A stretch of DNA of 7,959 nt from DASZVN01 sp035547055 (lineage in GTDB: Bacteria > Pseudomonadota > Alphaproteobacteria > Rhizobiales > Methylopilaceae): contig DASZVN010000165.1 of NCBI GenBank assembly GCA_035547055.1, positions 1 to 7,959 of the forward strand, written 5' to 3'. The position numbers were made by a program, and so were the translations under genes. The first letter of the stretch is position 1. Every line of letters begins with the position of its first letter. Shown piece after piece: positions 1 through 6,357 of this stretch. The notes under the pieces were generated by a model that saw only the letters and a program-made list of their open reading frames with translations, was not told the origin of the DNA and searched no databases.

Positions 1-1521
1 CTCCTCAAGGGCACGGCGGCGGCCGGCGGCGCCTTGCTGCTGCCAGCGCGCGTCCGCGCGGCGGAACCGGCCCCGCGAAGCGGCGGCACGCTCCGCGTCT
101 CGATGCCCTACAACCCGGCGGCGCTCGATCCAATGACCGGCCGCAACCTGCCGGACTTCAACACGCTCTATGCCGTCTTCGACGCTCTGATCGACTACGA
201 CCCGCCGACGCTGAACCTCAAGCCCGGCCTCGCCAAGGCGTGGCGCTTCACCGACCCGAAGACGCTGGTGCTCGACCTCGTCGACGGCGTCGAATTCCAC
301 GACGGCACGCCGTTCGACGCCGCGGCGGCGAAGTTCAACATCGACCGCTATCTCACCGACCCGCGCTCCAACGTGAAGTCGGACCTGAACACCGTCGCCG
401 GCTGCGACGTGACCGGCAAGAGCCAGATCACCATCCGCCTCAACCGGCCGAACTCCGGGATGCCGGCGATCCTGACCAACCGCTGCGGCCTGATGGTGTC
501 GCCGGCGTCGGTGAAGGCGGCGAAGGGCGGCAATGTCGACCGCAACCCGGTCGGCGCCGGCCCGTTCAAGTTCGTCTCGTGGCAGGACAACGACAAGATC
601 ACGCTGACGAAGAACACCAACTACTGGAAGAGCGGCCTGCCCTATCTCTCGGGCCTCGAGCTTCACATCATCAGTGAGCTCAACACCGTCGCGCGTACGG
701 TGATCGCCGGCCAGGCCGAGGTCGCGCTCAACGTCGCGGTGACGCAGAAGCTGGTCGCCGACAAGGTGCCGAGCGTGGTCTCGGTGGTCGACCCCTCGCT
801 GACCTTCTTCGGCGCGTTCCTGAATTACGGCCAGGGGCCGTTGACGGACGTGCGCATCCGCCAGGCGATGAACTGGGCGATCGACCGCGACGTCATCAAC
901 CAGATCATCAACCACGGCCTCGGCGAGACGACGAGCGCGATCTTGTCCCGCAGTTTCTGGGCCTGCGATCCCAAGACCGCCGGCCACTACACCCACGACC
1001 CCGAGCGGGCGAAGAAGCTTCTCGCCGACGCGGGCCATGCGAACGGCATCGAGGTGCCCGGATGGGGCTGGCCCGACCAGGCCTCGATGCAGCGCCAGGA
1101 GCTGATCGTGAACCAGCTCGCCGAGGTCGGCATCCGCGTGAAGGTGCAGCCGGCGTCGCCGCCCCAGGCGATGGAAGGTTTCATGGTCAAGCAGCAACGC
1201 TCGCTGCTGATCTCGCCGCAGGGCGCCCTGCCCGATCCGAGCCAGGCCTACGAGCGTCTGTTCGCCAAGGACGCGCTCCGGAACGCCGGCCGGGTCGAGC
1301 TGCCAGGCTTCCGCCCGCTGATGGACGCGACCACCGCCGCCCAGTCGCAGGACGAGCGCAAGGAGGCGTTCGCCAAGCTCCAGGCCTTCGTCATCGAGCA
1401 GGCGATGGAGCTGCCGCAATACATGGCGCCGGCCATCACCATCGCGAGCCGCAAGGTGAAGGGCTACGTCGATGGCCTCCTCGGCACGCCGAAGTTCACC
1501 ACCGTCTGGCTGGAGGCGTAA
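1..1521 (+). CDS. ABC transporter substrate-binding protein, family 5 (N-terminus cut by window edge)
   Basis: This is the periplasmic solute-binding component of a peptide/opine/nickel-type ABC importer. It captures a solute and delivers it to membrane permeases that are not in the window. The frame is open from base 1, so the true start lies upstream; the TTG at 34 is internal. The first visible residues (LLKGTAAAGGALLLPARVRAA) resemble the hydrophobic and cleavage part of a signal peptide, possibly Tat type, but the twin-arginine region is out of view. Numbered from the first codon, family hallmarks are GGTLRVS near 28-34, EFHDGTPFDA near 98-107, PVGAGPFKF at 183-191, the NYW segment near 207, DVRIRQAMNWAIDRD at 283-297 and DPERAKKLLADAG at 333-345. 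About 506 residues are visible, close to full family length. Stop TAA is at 1519-1521. The ligand cannot be assigned: members bind peptides, opines, oligosaccharides or other solutes. The next gene is an enolase-superfamily enzyme, suggesting uptake linked to catabolism (inference). Confidence 0.94.
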   Translation, partial: LLKGTAAAGGALLLPARVRAAEPAPRSGGTLRVSMPYNPAALDPMTGRNLPDFNTLYAVFDALIDYDPPTLNLKPGLAKAWRFTDPKTLVLDLVDGVEFHDGTPFDAAAAKFNIDRYLTDPRSNVKSDLNTVAGCDVTGKSQITIRLNRPNSGMPAILTNRCGLMVSPASVKAAKGGNVDRNPVGAGPFKFVSWQDNDKITLTKNTNYWKSGLPYLSGLELHIISELNTVARTVIAGQAEVALNVAVTQKLVADKVPSVVSVVDPSLTFFGAFLNYGQGPLTDVRIRQAMNWAIDRDVINQIINHGLGETTSAILSRSFWACDPKTAGHYTHDPERAKKLLADAGHANGIEVPGWGWPDQASMQRQELIVNQLAEVGIRVKVQPASPPQAMEGFMVKQQRSLLISPQGALPDPSQAYERLFAKDALRNAGRVELPGFRPLMDATTAAQSQDERKEAFAKLQAFVIEQAMELPQYMAPAITIASRKVKGYVDGLLGTPKFTTVWLEA

Positions 1522-1568
1522 GGCAATCAACCAGCCGGGGCGCCCCTCAGTCGACGCTGCAACGCCTG

Positions 1569-1679
1569 GCCGCCCCCTCCACCATGCTTCGCATGGTCCC
1601 CCTCCCCCGGCGGCGCGTCTTTTGATCCTCCCCTGCGAAGCGGGGGAGGTGGCGAGCGCAGCGAGCCGGAGGGGGCCCG
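1569..1679. repeat. Composite palindromic intergenic repeat upstream of the enolase-family gene
   Basis: This accounts for most of the 197-bp gap 1522-1718. An outer 9-bp inverted repeat (1572-1580 with 1668-1676) encloses two hairpins. One is a 7-bp stem, accatgc at 1581-1587 with gcatggt at 1591-1597, loop ttc; a 6-bp pair gccgcc/ggcggc (1569-1574 with 1609-1614) surrounds it. The other is at 1627-1649: cctcccc pairs with ggggagg and the stem continues through a G-T pair to a gaa loop. The strongly C-rich then G-rich composition and lack of a plausible ORF indicate a dispersed non-coding repeat of the kind frequent in Hyphomicrobiales genomes (recalled, not searched). It could attenuate or terminate transcription between the two genes. 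No promoter could be identified with confidence in the rest of the gap; a ribosome binding site precedes the next gene. Confidence 0.72.
1627..1649. repeat. Strong GC-rich hairpin within the upstream repeat
   Basis: The arms cctcccctgc and gcgggggagg form a 10-bp stem with one T-G pair and a gaa triloop. No T-run follows on either strand, so it is not a classical intrinsic terminator, though it could act as a pause or RNA-processing structure. It belongs to the larger repeat at 1569-1679. Confidence 0.65.
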
Positions 1680-1718
1680 TACGTCACAACCTCTTTTCCC
1701 CTTCCCTAGGACCCGCCC

Positions 1719-2825
1719 ATGAAGATCGATGACGTAAACCTGACGCTGTTCACCTGGGACGGGCTGCCCGACGTGGTGTTCGGGCCGAACGTGCGCCAGG
1801 CCGGCGGGACGAGCCTGCTCGGCCTGCTCGCGATCCGCACCGACGAAGGCATCACCGGCCATGCCTTCCTCGGTGCCTCCGGCCGTAGCGCCGCGACCGA
1901 TGCCGAGTTCGTCGTGCGAAGCCTGAAGCCGATCGTGATGGGACAGGACCCGCTCGACCGCGAGCGCCTGCACCGCGCCATGGCACCGCGCGCCCGCACC
2001 TCGGTCCGGGCAGTCGGCGCGATCGACTGCGCGTTGTGGGACATCGCCGGCAAGGCCGCTGGGATGCCGATCCACCAGCTCCTCGGCACCTACAAGCGCA
2101 GCATGAAGGCCTACGCCTCCTCGCCGGCGCACCCGACCGTCGAGGCCTATTGCGAGGAGGCGCTCGCCTGGAAGGAGCGCGGCGTCAACGCCTACAAGCT
2201 CCACATTCCGGGCGTCGCGAAGCGCGACATCGCGATCTGCACCGCCGTGCGCAAGGCCGTGGGCGACGACCACGTCCTCCTGCTCGACGCCGGCTTCAGC
2301 TACGACTACCCGGACGCGCTCAAGGTCGGCCGCGCCATCGAGGAACTCGGCTTCCTCTGGTACGAGGACCCGATGGGCGAGTGGTCGATCCCGAACTACG
2401 TCAAGCTCAAGCAGAAGCTCGACGTGCCGATCATGACGACCGAGCTGCCCTTCACCGGCTTCGAGATGTACGCGCCCTGGGTGTTCAACCAGGCGACCGA
2501 CTATCTCCGCGGCGACGTCGCCTTCAAGGGCGGCATCACGCCGATGGTCAAGACCGCGCATCTCGCCGAGGCGTTCTCGATGAACTACGAGATCCACCAT
2601 GGCTCGAACTCGCTGAACAACGTCGCCGGCCTCCACGTCGCAATGGCGGTGAAGAACAGCGAGTATTTCGAGTACCTCCTGCCCGAGGCGATCATCCGCT
2701 ACGGCCTGATCGAGGAGATCGAGATCGACCACGAGGGCATGGTCCACGCCCCGATGGAGCCCGGCCTCGGCGTCGCGATCGACTTCGACCTGATCGAGCG
2801 CAGGAAGACCGCCGTGCTGGAATAG
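1719..2825 (+). CDS. Mandelate racemase / muconate lactonizing enzyme family protein (enolase superfamily)
   Basis: This is a 368-residue cytosolic Mg-dependent enzyme expected to abstract a proton alpha to a carboxylate, then racemise or dehydrate the substrate. The N-terminal capping domain (about 1-125) includes the SVRAVGAIDCALWDIAGKAAG helix at 95-115; a TIM barrel follows. Catalytic-type residues by pattern are K160-x-H162 (strand 2), metal ligands D190 (LLLDAG), E216 (WYEDP) and E242 (TTELP), the general-base dyad D266 (RGDV) with H293 or H294 (EIHHGSNS), and E318 as a possible electrophile. The order and spacing match the mandelate racemase subgroup, including the Asp-His dyad, but the second residue of the K-x-K pair is His. 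That argues against muconate cycloisomerase and dipeptide epimerase and leaves an acid-sugar dehydratase or a racemase most likely (inference). Start: ATG at 1719 with tagga 7 bases upstream. The upstream transporter gene is co-oriented but separated by a repeat. Substrate unknown. Confidence 0.92.
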   Translation: MKIDDVNLTLFTWDGLPDVVFGPNVRQAGGTSLLGLLAIRTDEGITGHAFLGASGRSAATDAEFVVRSLKPIVMGQDPLDRERLHRAMAPRARTSVRAVGAIDCALWDIAGKAAGMPIHQLLGTYKRSMKAYASSPAHPTVEAYCEEALAWKERGVNAYKLHIPGVAKRDIAICTAVRKAVGDDHVLLLDAGFSYDYPDALKVGRAIEELGFLWYEDPMGEWSIPNYVKLKQKLDVPIMTTELPFTGFEMYAPWVFNQATDYLRGDVAFKGGITPMVKTAHLAEAFSMNYEIHHGSNSLNNVAGLHVAMAVKNSEYFEYLLPEAIIRYGLIEEIEIDHEGMVHAPMEPGLGVAIDFDLIERRKTAVLE

Positions 2826-2832
2826 CGCGCCA

Positions 2833-2866
2833 CGTCATGGCCCGGGCTCGGCCCCGGGGCATGACG
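2833..2866. repeat. Near-perfect palindrome between convergent gene ends; possible bidirectional terminator
   Basis: cgtcatg (2833-2839) pairs with catgacg (2860-2866). After one mismatch, cccggg (2841-2846) pairs with cccggg (2853-2858) around a 6-base loop. This 34-bp hairpin fills most of the 44-bp gap between the enolase-family stop (2825) and the cysG stop codon (2870-2872). The position suits a terminator for both strands, but no U-tract follows on either side. The sequence resembles the first hairpin of the element at 4320-4412, so it may be a single-unit copy of that repeat. Confidence 0.75.
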
Positions 2867-2869
2867 AAG

Positions 2870-4306
2870 TCAAACCGTGGCTTCGGCCGGCGCGGTCGCG
2901 CCGATGGCCGCGCCGATCAGGATCACCACCGGATCGCGGCCGTCGCCCGCGCCCTCGTCGGCAAGCCGCCCGAGGTCGCTGCGATCGAGCTGCTGCGCCC
3001 CGCTCGACACGTTCTCGACGATCGCGACCGGCGTCGACGGCTGGAGGCCCTCCGCAATCAGCCGCGTGGCCAGCGCCGGCGCCGTGCCGCGGCCCATATA
3101 GACGGCGGTCGTCGCCGCAGGGTCGGCCAGCGCAGCGAAGTCGAGATCGGGCGCGAGGCGGCCGTGGCGGTCGTGGCCGGTAACGAACTGGATGCGACGG
3201 GCGTGGTCACGGTGGCTCAGCGACACGCCGAGCGCCGCTGCCGCGGCGAGCGCCGCAGTGACGCCGGGTATGACGGCGACCTCGACACCCGCGGCCCGAA
3301 GCGCCGCGATCTCCTCGCCGGCGCGGCCGAACACCATGGGGTCGCCGCCCTTGAGGCGGACGACGGAGAGCCCCCGCCCCGCCAGCTCGACCAGGAGTGC
3401 GTTGATGTCTTCCTGGCGGCAGGACTCGCCGTGGCCCTGCTTGCCGACCGCGATGCGCCGGGCCTCACGGCGGCCGAGCTCGAGGATCCCGGCGCCGACC
3501 AGCCGGTCGTAGACGATGACGTCGGCGGATTGGAGCACGCGGACGGCCTTCAGCGTGAGGAGGTCGGGATCGCCCGGCCCGGCGCCGACGAGCGTGACGC
3601 GGCCGACGCCCGCAGATGGCGTCTCGGCAGCAGCCCGCGCGAGATCGTCGAGCCGCCGGCGGTCCGGCGGCGCGTCCGCCGCCAGCGCTTCGGCCGCGAA
3701 GCGGTCCCAGAAGCGGCGGCGGTCGGCCATGTCCGGCAGGAGCGTCCGCAAGCGGGCGCGGATCGCCTGGGCCGCGCGACCCCAGGCGCCGAGATGCCGC
3801 GGCAGCGCCGCCTCGACCCGCCGCCTTACCGCCTGGGCCAGGACCGGCGCCCCACCCGCGGTCGAGATGCCGATCACGACCGGCGAGCGGTTCACGATCG
3901 CGCCGAACTGGAAATCGGAGCCGAGTGGATGATCGACGACGTTGAGCGGCACGCCGGCCGCCCGCGCCGCGGCGGCAATCGCCGCCACCTCGGCAGGCAC
4001 GTCCGGCGCGGCGACAGCGATGGCGGCGCCAGCGAGATCGGCGGACGTCCAACGGCGCCGATGGATGCGAAGAGCGCCGCCCTCGCCAGGGTCGACTGCA
4101 AGCGCCAGCAGCTCGGCACAAGGGTCCGGCGCGTAAACATCGACTGCCGCGCCGGCCGCAGCCAGGAGCTCCGCCTTCCACGCCGCGCCCGCACTGCCGC
4201 CGACTACAACCGCGTGCTTGCCGGCGAGATCGAGAAACACCGGCAGCCGGTCGAGCTGCCCGAGCCGGGCCGGTCGCGTCTCGTGCGGGGCGACGTGGCG
4301 AGTCAT
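2870..4306 (-). CDS. cysG: Siroheme synthase CysG (precorrin-2 dehydrogenase/ferrochelatase + uroporphyrinogen-III methyltransferase)
   Basis: This 478-residue trifunctional enzyme converts uroporphyrinogen III to siroheme: two SAM-dependent methylations, NAD-dependent oxidation of precorrin-2, then iron insertion. The N-terminal half (about 20-170) has a nucleotide-binding loop VVVGGSAGAAWKAELL near 33-48 and LNVVDHP with D125, which aligns with the essential D104 of the enterobacterial enzyme. ISTAGGAPVLAQ at 147-158 puts T149 where that enzyme has its phosphoserine. A helical linker region spans about 170-230. The methyltransferase half has LVGAGPGDPDLLTLKA at 239-254 (D247 as the catalytic Asp), VVRLKGGDPMVFGRAGEE at 315-332, VIPGVTAALAAAAALG near 345-360 and YMGRGTAPALA near 403-413. 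Length and domains indicate an intact protein. The ATG ending at 4306 is chosen because gggag lies 10 bases upstream and the frame before it, although open, does not look like protein. CysG supplies siroheme to CysI encoded just upstream. Confidence 0.96.
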   Translation of the reverse strand: MTRHVAPHETRPARLGQLDRLPVFLDLAGKHAVVVGGSAGAAWKAELLAAAGAAVDVYAPDPCAELLALAVDPGEGGALRIHRRRWTSADLAGAAIAVAAPDVPAEVAAIAAAARAAGVPLNVVDHPLGSDFQFGAIVNRSPVVIGISTAGGAPVLAQAVRRRVEAALPRHLGAWGRAAQAIRARLRTLLPDMADRRRFWDRFAAEALAADAPPDRRRLDDLARAAAETPSAGVGRVTLVGAGPGDPDLLTLKAVRVLQSADVIVYDRLVGAGILELGRREARRIAVGKQGHGESCRQEDINALLVELAGRGLSVVRLKGGDPMVFGRAGEEIAALRAAGVEVAVIPGVTAALAAAAALGVSLSHRDHARRIQFVTGHDRHGRLAPDLDFAALADPAATTAVYMGRGTAPALATRLIAEGLQPSTPVAIVENVSSGAQQLDRSDLGRLADEGAGDGRDPVVILIGAAIGATAPAEATV

Positions 4307-4319
4307 GGCACTAACGCTC

Positions 4320-4412
4320 CCGTCATGCCCGGGCTTGGCCCGGGCATCCACGAGTTCGCAGCGCCGCACGACGGGAAGTCGTGGGTGGCCGGGACAAGTC
4401 CGGCCACGACGG
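4320..4412. repeat. Two-hairpin palindromic repeat in the cysI-cysG gap
   Basis: The 127-bp gap 4307-4433 is mostly this element. Two 33-base arms (4321-4353 and 4379-4411) are imperfect inverted copies, matching at 27 of 33 positions by hand alignment. Each arm folds on itself. The left arm has a perfect 10-bp stem, atgcccgggc (4325-4334) with gcccgggcat (4338-4347), loop ttg. The right arm has an 8-bp stem, gtggccgg (4385-4392) with ccggccac (4400-4407). Outer ccgtc/gacgg ends (4320-4324 and 4408-4412) pair. No ORF of its own is evident. The style is that of dispersed repeats frequent in Bradyrhizobium and relatives (recalled, not searched). One end touches the cysG ribosome binding site (complement of 4316-4320), so the structure lies just before the cysG start in the transcript. 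Confidence 0.82.
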
Positions 4413-4433
4413 TGGAGGATTCCGTGCTCATCC

Positions 4434-6164
4434 CTACTCCGCCGCGATGGCCCGGTGGGAGCCGGTGTCGGCGTGGAAGTCGAGGCCGTTGATCGTCTTG
4501 GCGACGAAGCCGGCGCGGATAGTGAAATCGCCGAAGTGCTCATCCTTCTTGCGCTCGCGGGCATAGGCCGCGAACACCGGGTCGAGCGCGGCGAGTATGC
4601 CGTCCTCGTCGAGGTCCTCGGCATAGAGCTTGTTCATGCGCGAGCCGTCGAAGGCGGCGCCGAGATAAAGGTTGTAGCGGCCCGGACCTTTGCCCACGAG
4701 AGCGATCTCGGCGATGTAGGGTCGTGCGCAGCCGTTGGGGCAGCCGGTCATGCGGAGCGTGATCTCCTCCTCGGCGAGCCCGTGGGCGGCGAGCCGCTCC
4801 TCGATCCGGGTGATGAGGTCCGGCAGGAAGCGCTCGCTCTCGGCCAGCGCAAGGCCGCAGGTCGGCAGCGCCACACAGGCCATAGAGTTGCGGCGAAGAG
4901 CGCCCGAGTGACTAGTCATACCGTGCTCGGCGACGAGTTTGTCGAACGCCTTCTTCTTCTTCTTCGGCACATTGGCGACGATGATGTTCTGGTTTGGGGT
5001 GATGCGGATCTCGCCGTCGTGGACCTCGGCGATGCGGCGCATGCCGGTGAGAAGCTGCGGCCCGCCGGGGAAGTCGCGCACCCGCCCGTTCTCGACGAAC
5101 AGGGTGAGGTGGAGCTTGCCGTCCTCGCCCTCGACCCAGCCGTAGCGGTCGCCGTTCGAGGTGAACCGGTAGGGCTTCGCCTTGGCGAGCGGCTTGCCGG
5201 CGCGCCTGGCGATCTCGTCGCGGAACGCGTCGAGGCCGTGGTCGTCGAGCGTGTATTTCAGCCGCGCGTGCTTGCGGTTCGAGCGGTCGCCCCAGTCGCG
5301 CTGGATGGTGCAGACCGCCTCCGCCACCTGCAGCATGTCTTCCGCCGTGCAATAGCCGAGCACGTCGCCGATGCGCGGATAGGTCTCGGGCTCGCCGTGG
5401 GTCATCCCCATGCCGCCGCCGACCGCCACGTTCCAGCCGGCGATCCCGCCGTCCTTGCCGAGGATCGCGATGAAGCCGAGATCCTGGGCGAACACGTCGA
5501 TGTCGTTCGAGGGCGGCACCGCGAAGCCGATCTTGAACTTCCGCGGCATGTAGGTCTTGCCGTAGAGGGTCTCGACGCCCTCCGCCTCGCCTTCGCCCGC
5601 GACCTTCTCGCCGTCGAGGAAGATCTCGTAATAGGCGTGGGTCTTCGGCTTGAAGTGGAGCGAGGTCTGCTTCGCGATCTCCCACGCCTCGGCGTGGATC
5701 CTGGACTGGTGCGGGTTCGAGACCGCCATCACGCCGCGGGTGTCGTCACCACACGCTGCAATGGTGTCGAGCGCGACCGCGTTGATCTTCTTGAGCACGG
5801 TCTTGACGTTGAACTTCAGCACGCCGTGCATCTGGAAGGTCTGGCGCGTGGTGAGGCGCAGCGTGTCGCCGGCATAGGTCCGCGCCATCTCGTCCAGCAT
5901 CAGCCACTGCTTCGGCAGGAGGACGCCGCCCGGCAGGCGGATGCGGATCATGAAGCCGAACGCCTTGTCGAGCTTCTTCTTCATCCGCTCGGGACGGAGG
6001 TCGCGGTCGTCCTGGAGGTACATGCCGTGGAACTTGAGGAGCTGCGCCGAATCCTCGCTCACCCCCGCCGTCGTGGTGTCGGCCATGTCCTCGGCGAGGT
6101 CGCCGCGCAGATAGCGGCTCCGCGCCTTGAGGTGCTCCATCGAGGACAGTTCTTTCTCGGCCAT
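4434..6164 (-). CDS. cysI: Sulfite reductase (NADPH) hemoprotein beta subunit CysI
   Basis: This 576-residue enzyme catalyses the six-electron reduction of sulfite to sulfide in cysteine biosynthesis, at a siroheme coupled to a 4Fe-4S cluster. The cluster cysteines are C430 and C436 (SMACVALPTCGLA) and C475 and C479 (TGCPNGCARP), the CysI arrangement. Sulfite/siroheme-contact residues align with Escherichia coli CysI: R74 (with R76) in MIRIRLPGG, R143 in DDTRGVM, and K209 and K211 in MPRKFKIG. LTTRQTFQMHGVLK (104-117), SNPHQSRIHAEAWE (149-162), VGGGMGMTHG (248-257) and YTLDDHGLDAFRDEI (304-318) also match closely. Length is close to the E. coli protein (570), with no truncation. ATG at 6164 is preceded by agaagg, 8 bases upstream (complement of 6173-6178). 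Its flavoprotein partner cysJ is upstream and cysG downstream. An oddity is five consecutive lysines at 401-405, from five tandem AAG codons. A ferredoxin-dependent sulfite or nitrite reductase is less likely given the CysJ neighbour and E. coli-like sequence. Confidence 0.96.
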   Translation of the reverse strand: MAEKELSSMEHLKARSRYLRGDLAEDMADTTTAGVSEDSAQLLKFHGMYLQDDRDLRPERMKKKLDKAFGFMIRIRLPGGVLLPKQWLMLDEMARTYAGDTLRLTTRQTFQMHGVLKFNVKTVLKKINAVALDTIAACGDDTRGVMAVSNPHQSRIHAEAWEIAKQTSLHFKPKTHAYYEIFLDGEKVAGEGEAEGVETLYGKTYMPRKFKIGFAVPPSNDIDVFAQDLGFIAILGKDGGIAGWNVAVGGGMGMTHGEPETYPRIGDVLGYCTAEDMLQVAEAVCTIQRDWGDRSNRKHARLKYTLDDHGLDAFRDEIARRAGKPLAKAKPYRFTSNGDRYGWVEGEDGKLHLTLFVENGRVRDFPGGPQLLTGMRRIAEVHDGEIRITPNQNIIVANVPKKKKKAFDKLVAEHGMTSHSGALRRNSMACVALPTCGLALAESERFLPDLITRIEERLAAHGLAEEEITLRMTGCPNGCARPYIAEIALVGKGPGRYNLYLGAAFDGSRMNKLYAEDLDEDGILAALDPVFAAYARERKKDEHFGDFTIRAGFVAKTINGLDFHADTGSHRAIAAE

Positions 6165-6178
6165 CGCTCATGCCTTCT

Positions 6179-6188
6179 GGAATTCGCT
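6179..6188 (+). repeat. Left copy of 10-bp direct repeat GGAATTCGCT
   Basis: An identical copy is at 6358-6367. The two bound the repeat-rich block in the cysJ-cysI gap, and the match stops at both ends (6178/6357 and 6189/6368 differ). It is a candidate target-site duplication. The copy sits directly beside the cysI ribosome binding site (complement of 6173-6178). Confidence 0.6.
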
Positions 6189-6200
6189 CGATCCGGACGC

Positions 6201-6289
6201 GCCCTCACCGTGCAAGGCGGATGCCGGATCCTTCGCCTCTCCTGCGCGCCGGAGAGGTCGAGCCGGCCGAAGGCCGACCGGGTGAGGGC
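6201..6289. repeat. Nested palindrome (multi-branched stem-loop)
   Basis: A perfect 9-bp outer stem, gccctcacc (6201-6209) with ggtgagggc (6281-6289), encloses two inner hairpins. These are cctctcc/ggagagg (6236-6242 with 6251-6257, 8-base loop) and cggcc/ggccg (6264-6268 with 6272-6276, loop gaa). As RNA or single-stranded DNA this would form a branched structure. The composition resembles common Hyphomicrobiales intergenic repeats (recalled). Confidence 0.7.
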
Positions 6290-6322
6290 AATTCTCGGGC
6301 TCGGCGCCCGCAGGACGGCCTG

Positions 6323-6357
6323 CCCCTCACCCTAACCCCCTTCCACAAGCGGGAGAG
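6323..6357. repeat. Degenerate copy of a ccctcaccctaaccc-type intergenic repeat
   Basis: The segment starts with cccctcaccctaaccccc and ends with aagcgggagagg. This resembles a widespread proteobacterial intergenic repeat whose intact form is a palindrome around a C-rich arm, caag and a G-rich arm. Here the pairing is imperfect, suggesting an old or decayed copy. Recognition is from memory, not from a search. Confidence 0.5.

Larger units (their letters stand above)
6189..6357. repeat. Repeat-rich non-coding insertion candidate between cysJ and cysI
   Basis: The 209-bp gap 6165-6373 is long for two genes of one reductase. This 169-bp block contains a nested palindrome (6201-6289), a hairpin with arms cgggc/gcccg (6296-6300 with 6306-6310), and a further repeat unit (6323-6357). 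ccctcacc occurs twice in the same direction (6202-6209 and 6324-6331). The block is flanked by exact 10-bp direct repeats. No plausible small gene was seen on either strand; frames open across it are continuations of antisense shadow frames. It is best read as one or more small non-autonomous repeats inserted into the operon (inference). Confidence 0.6.

Noticed and set aside
34..36. TTG as start of the substrate-binding protein
   Set aside because: The frame is open to base 1 and the preceding codons (LLKGTAAAGGA) read as signal-peptide sequence, so the gene starts upstream of the window.
1527..2747. Long minus-strand open frame (406 codons) opposite the enolase-family gene
   Set aside because: Its translation is rich in D, V, L, R, H and A with no recognisable domain, as expected for the antisense of a GC-rich gene. 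The plus strand encodes an enzyme with all catalytic motifs in order.
1719..2825. Assignment as dipeptide (Ala-Glu type) epimerase because of the neighbouring peptide-type binding protein
   Set aside because: Those enzymes use K-x-K on strand 2 and a lysine on the opposite face. Here K-x-H and an Asp-His dyad are seen instead.
4307..4433. Search for a target-site duplication around the cysI-cysG element, as seen in the cysJ-cysI gap
   Set aside because: No convincing direct repeat adjacent to the element ends was found by eye, so insertion is not claimed from this evidence here.
2036..4492. Very long plus-strand open frame (818 codons)
   Set aside because: It runs across the enolase-family gene out of frame, the convergent gap and the antisense of cysG. 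The arginine-rich low-complexity translation marks it as a shadow.
4307..4624. Upstream extension of the cysG frame
   Set aside because: It would overlap the end of cysI and read through the palindromic repeat with a serine/arginine-rich translation. A gggag site supports the ATG at 4306.
4434..6164. CysI as a ferredoxin-dependent nitrite/sulfite reductase or a dissimilatory sulfite reductase
   Set aside because: Close motif-by-motif match to E. coli CysI and an adjacent CysJ flavoprotein favour the NADPH-dependent assimilatory enzyme.
4218..6335. Plus-strand open frame of 705 codons opposite cysI
   Set aside because: Antisense of a clear CysI with all cluster cysteines. No family motif is visible and it runs through palindromic repeats.
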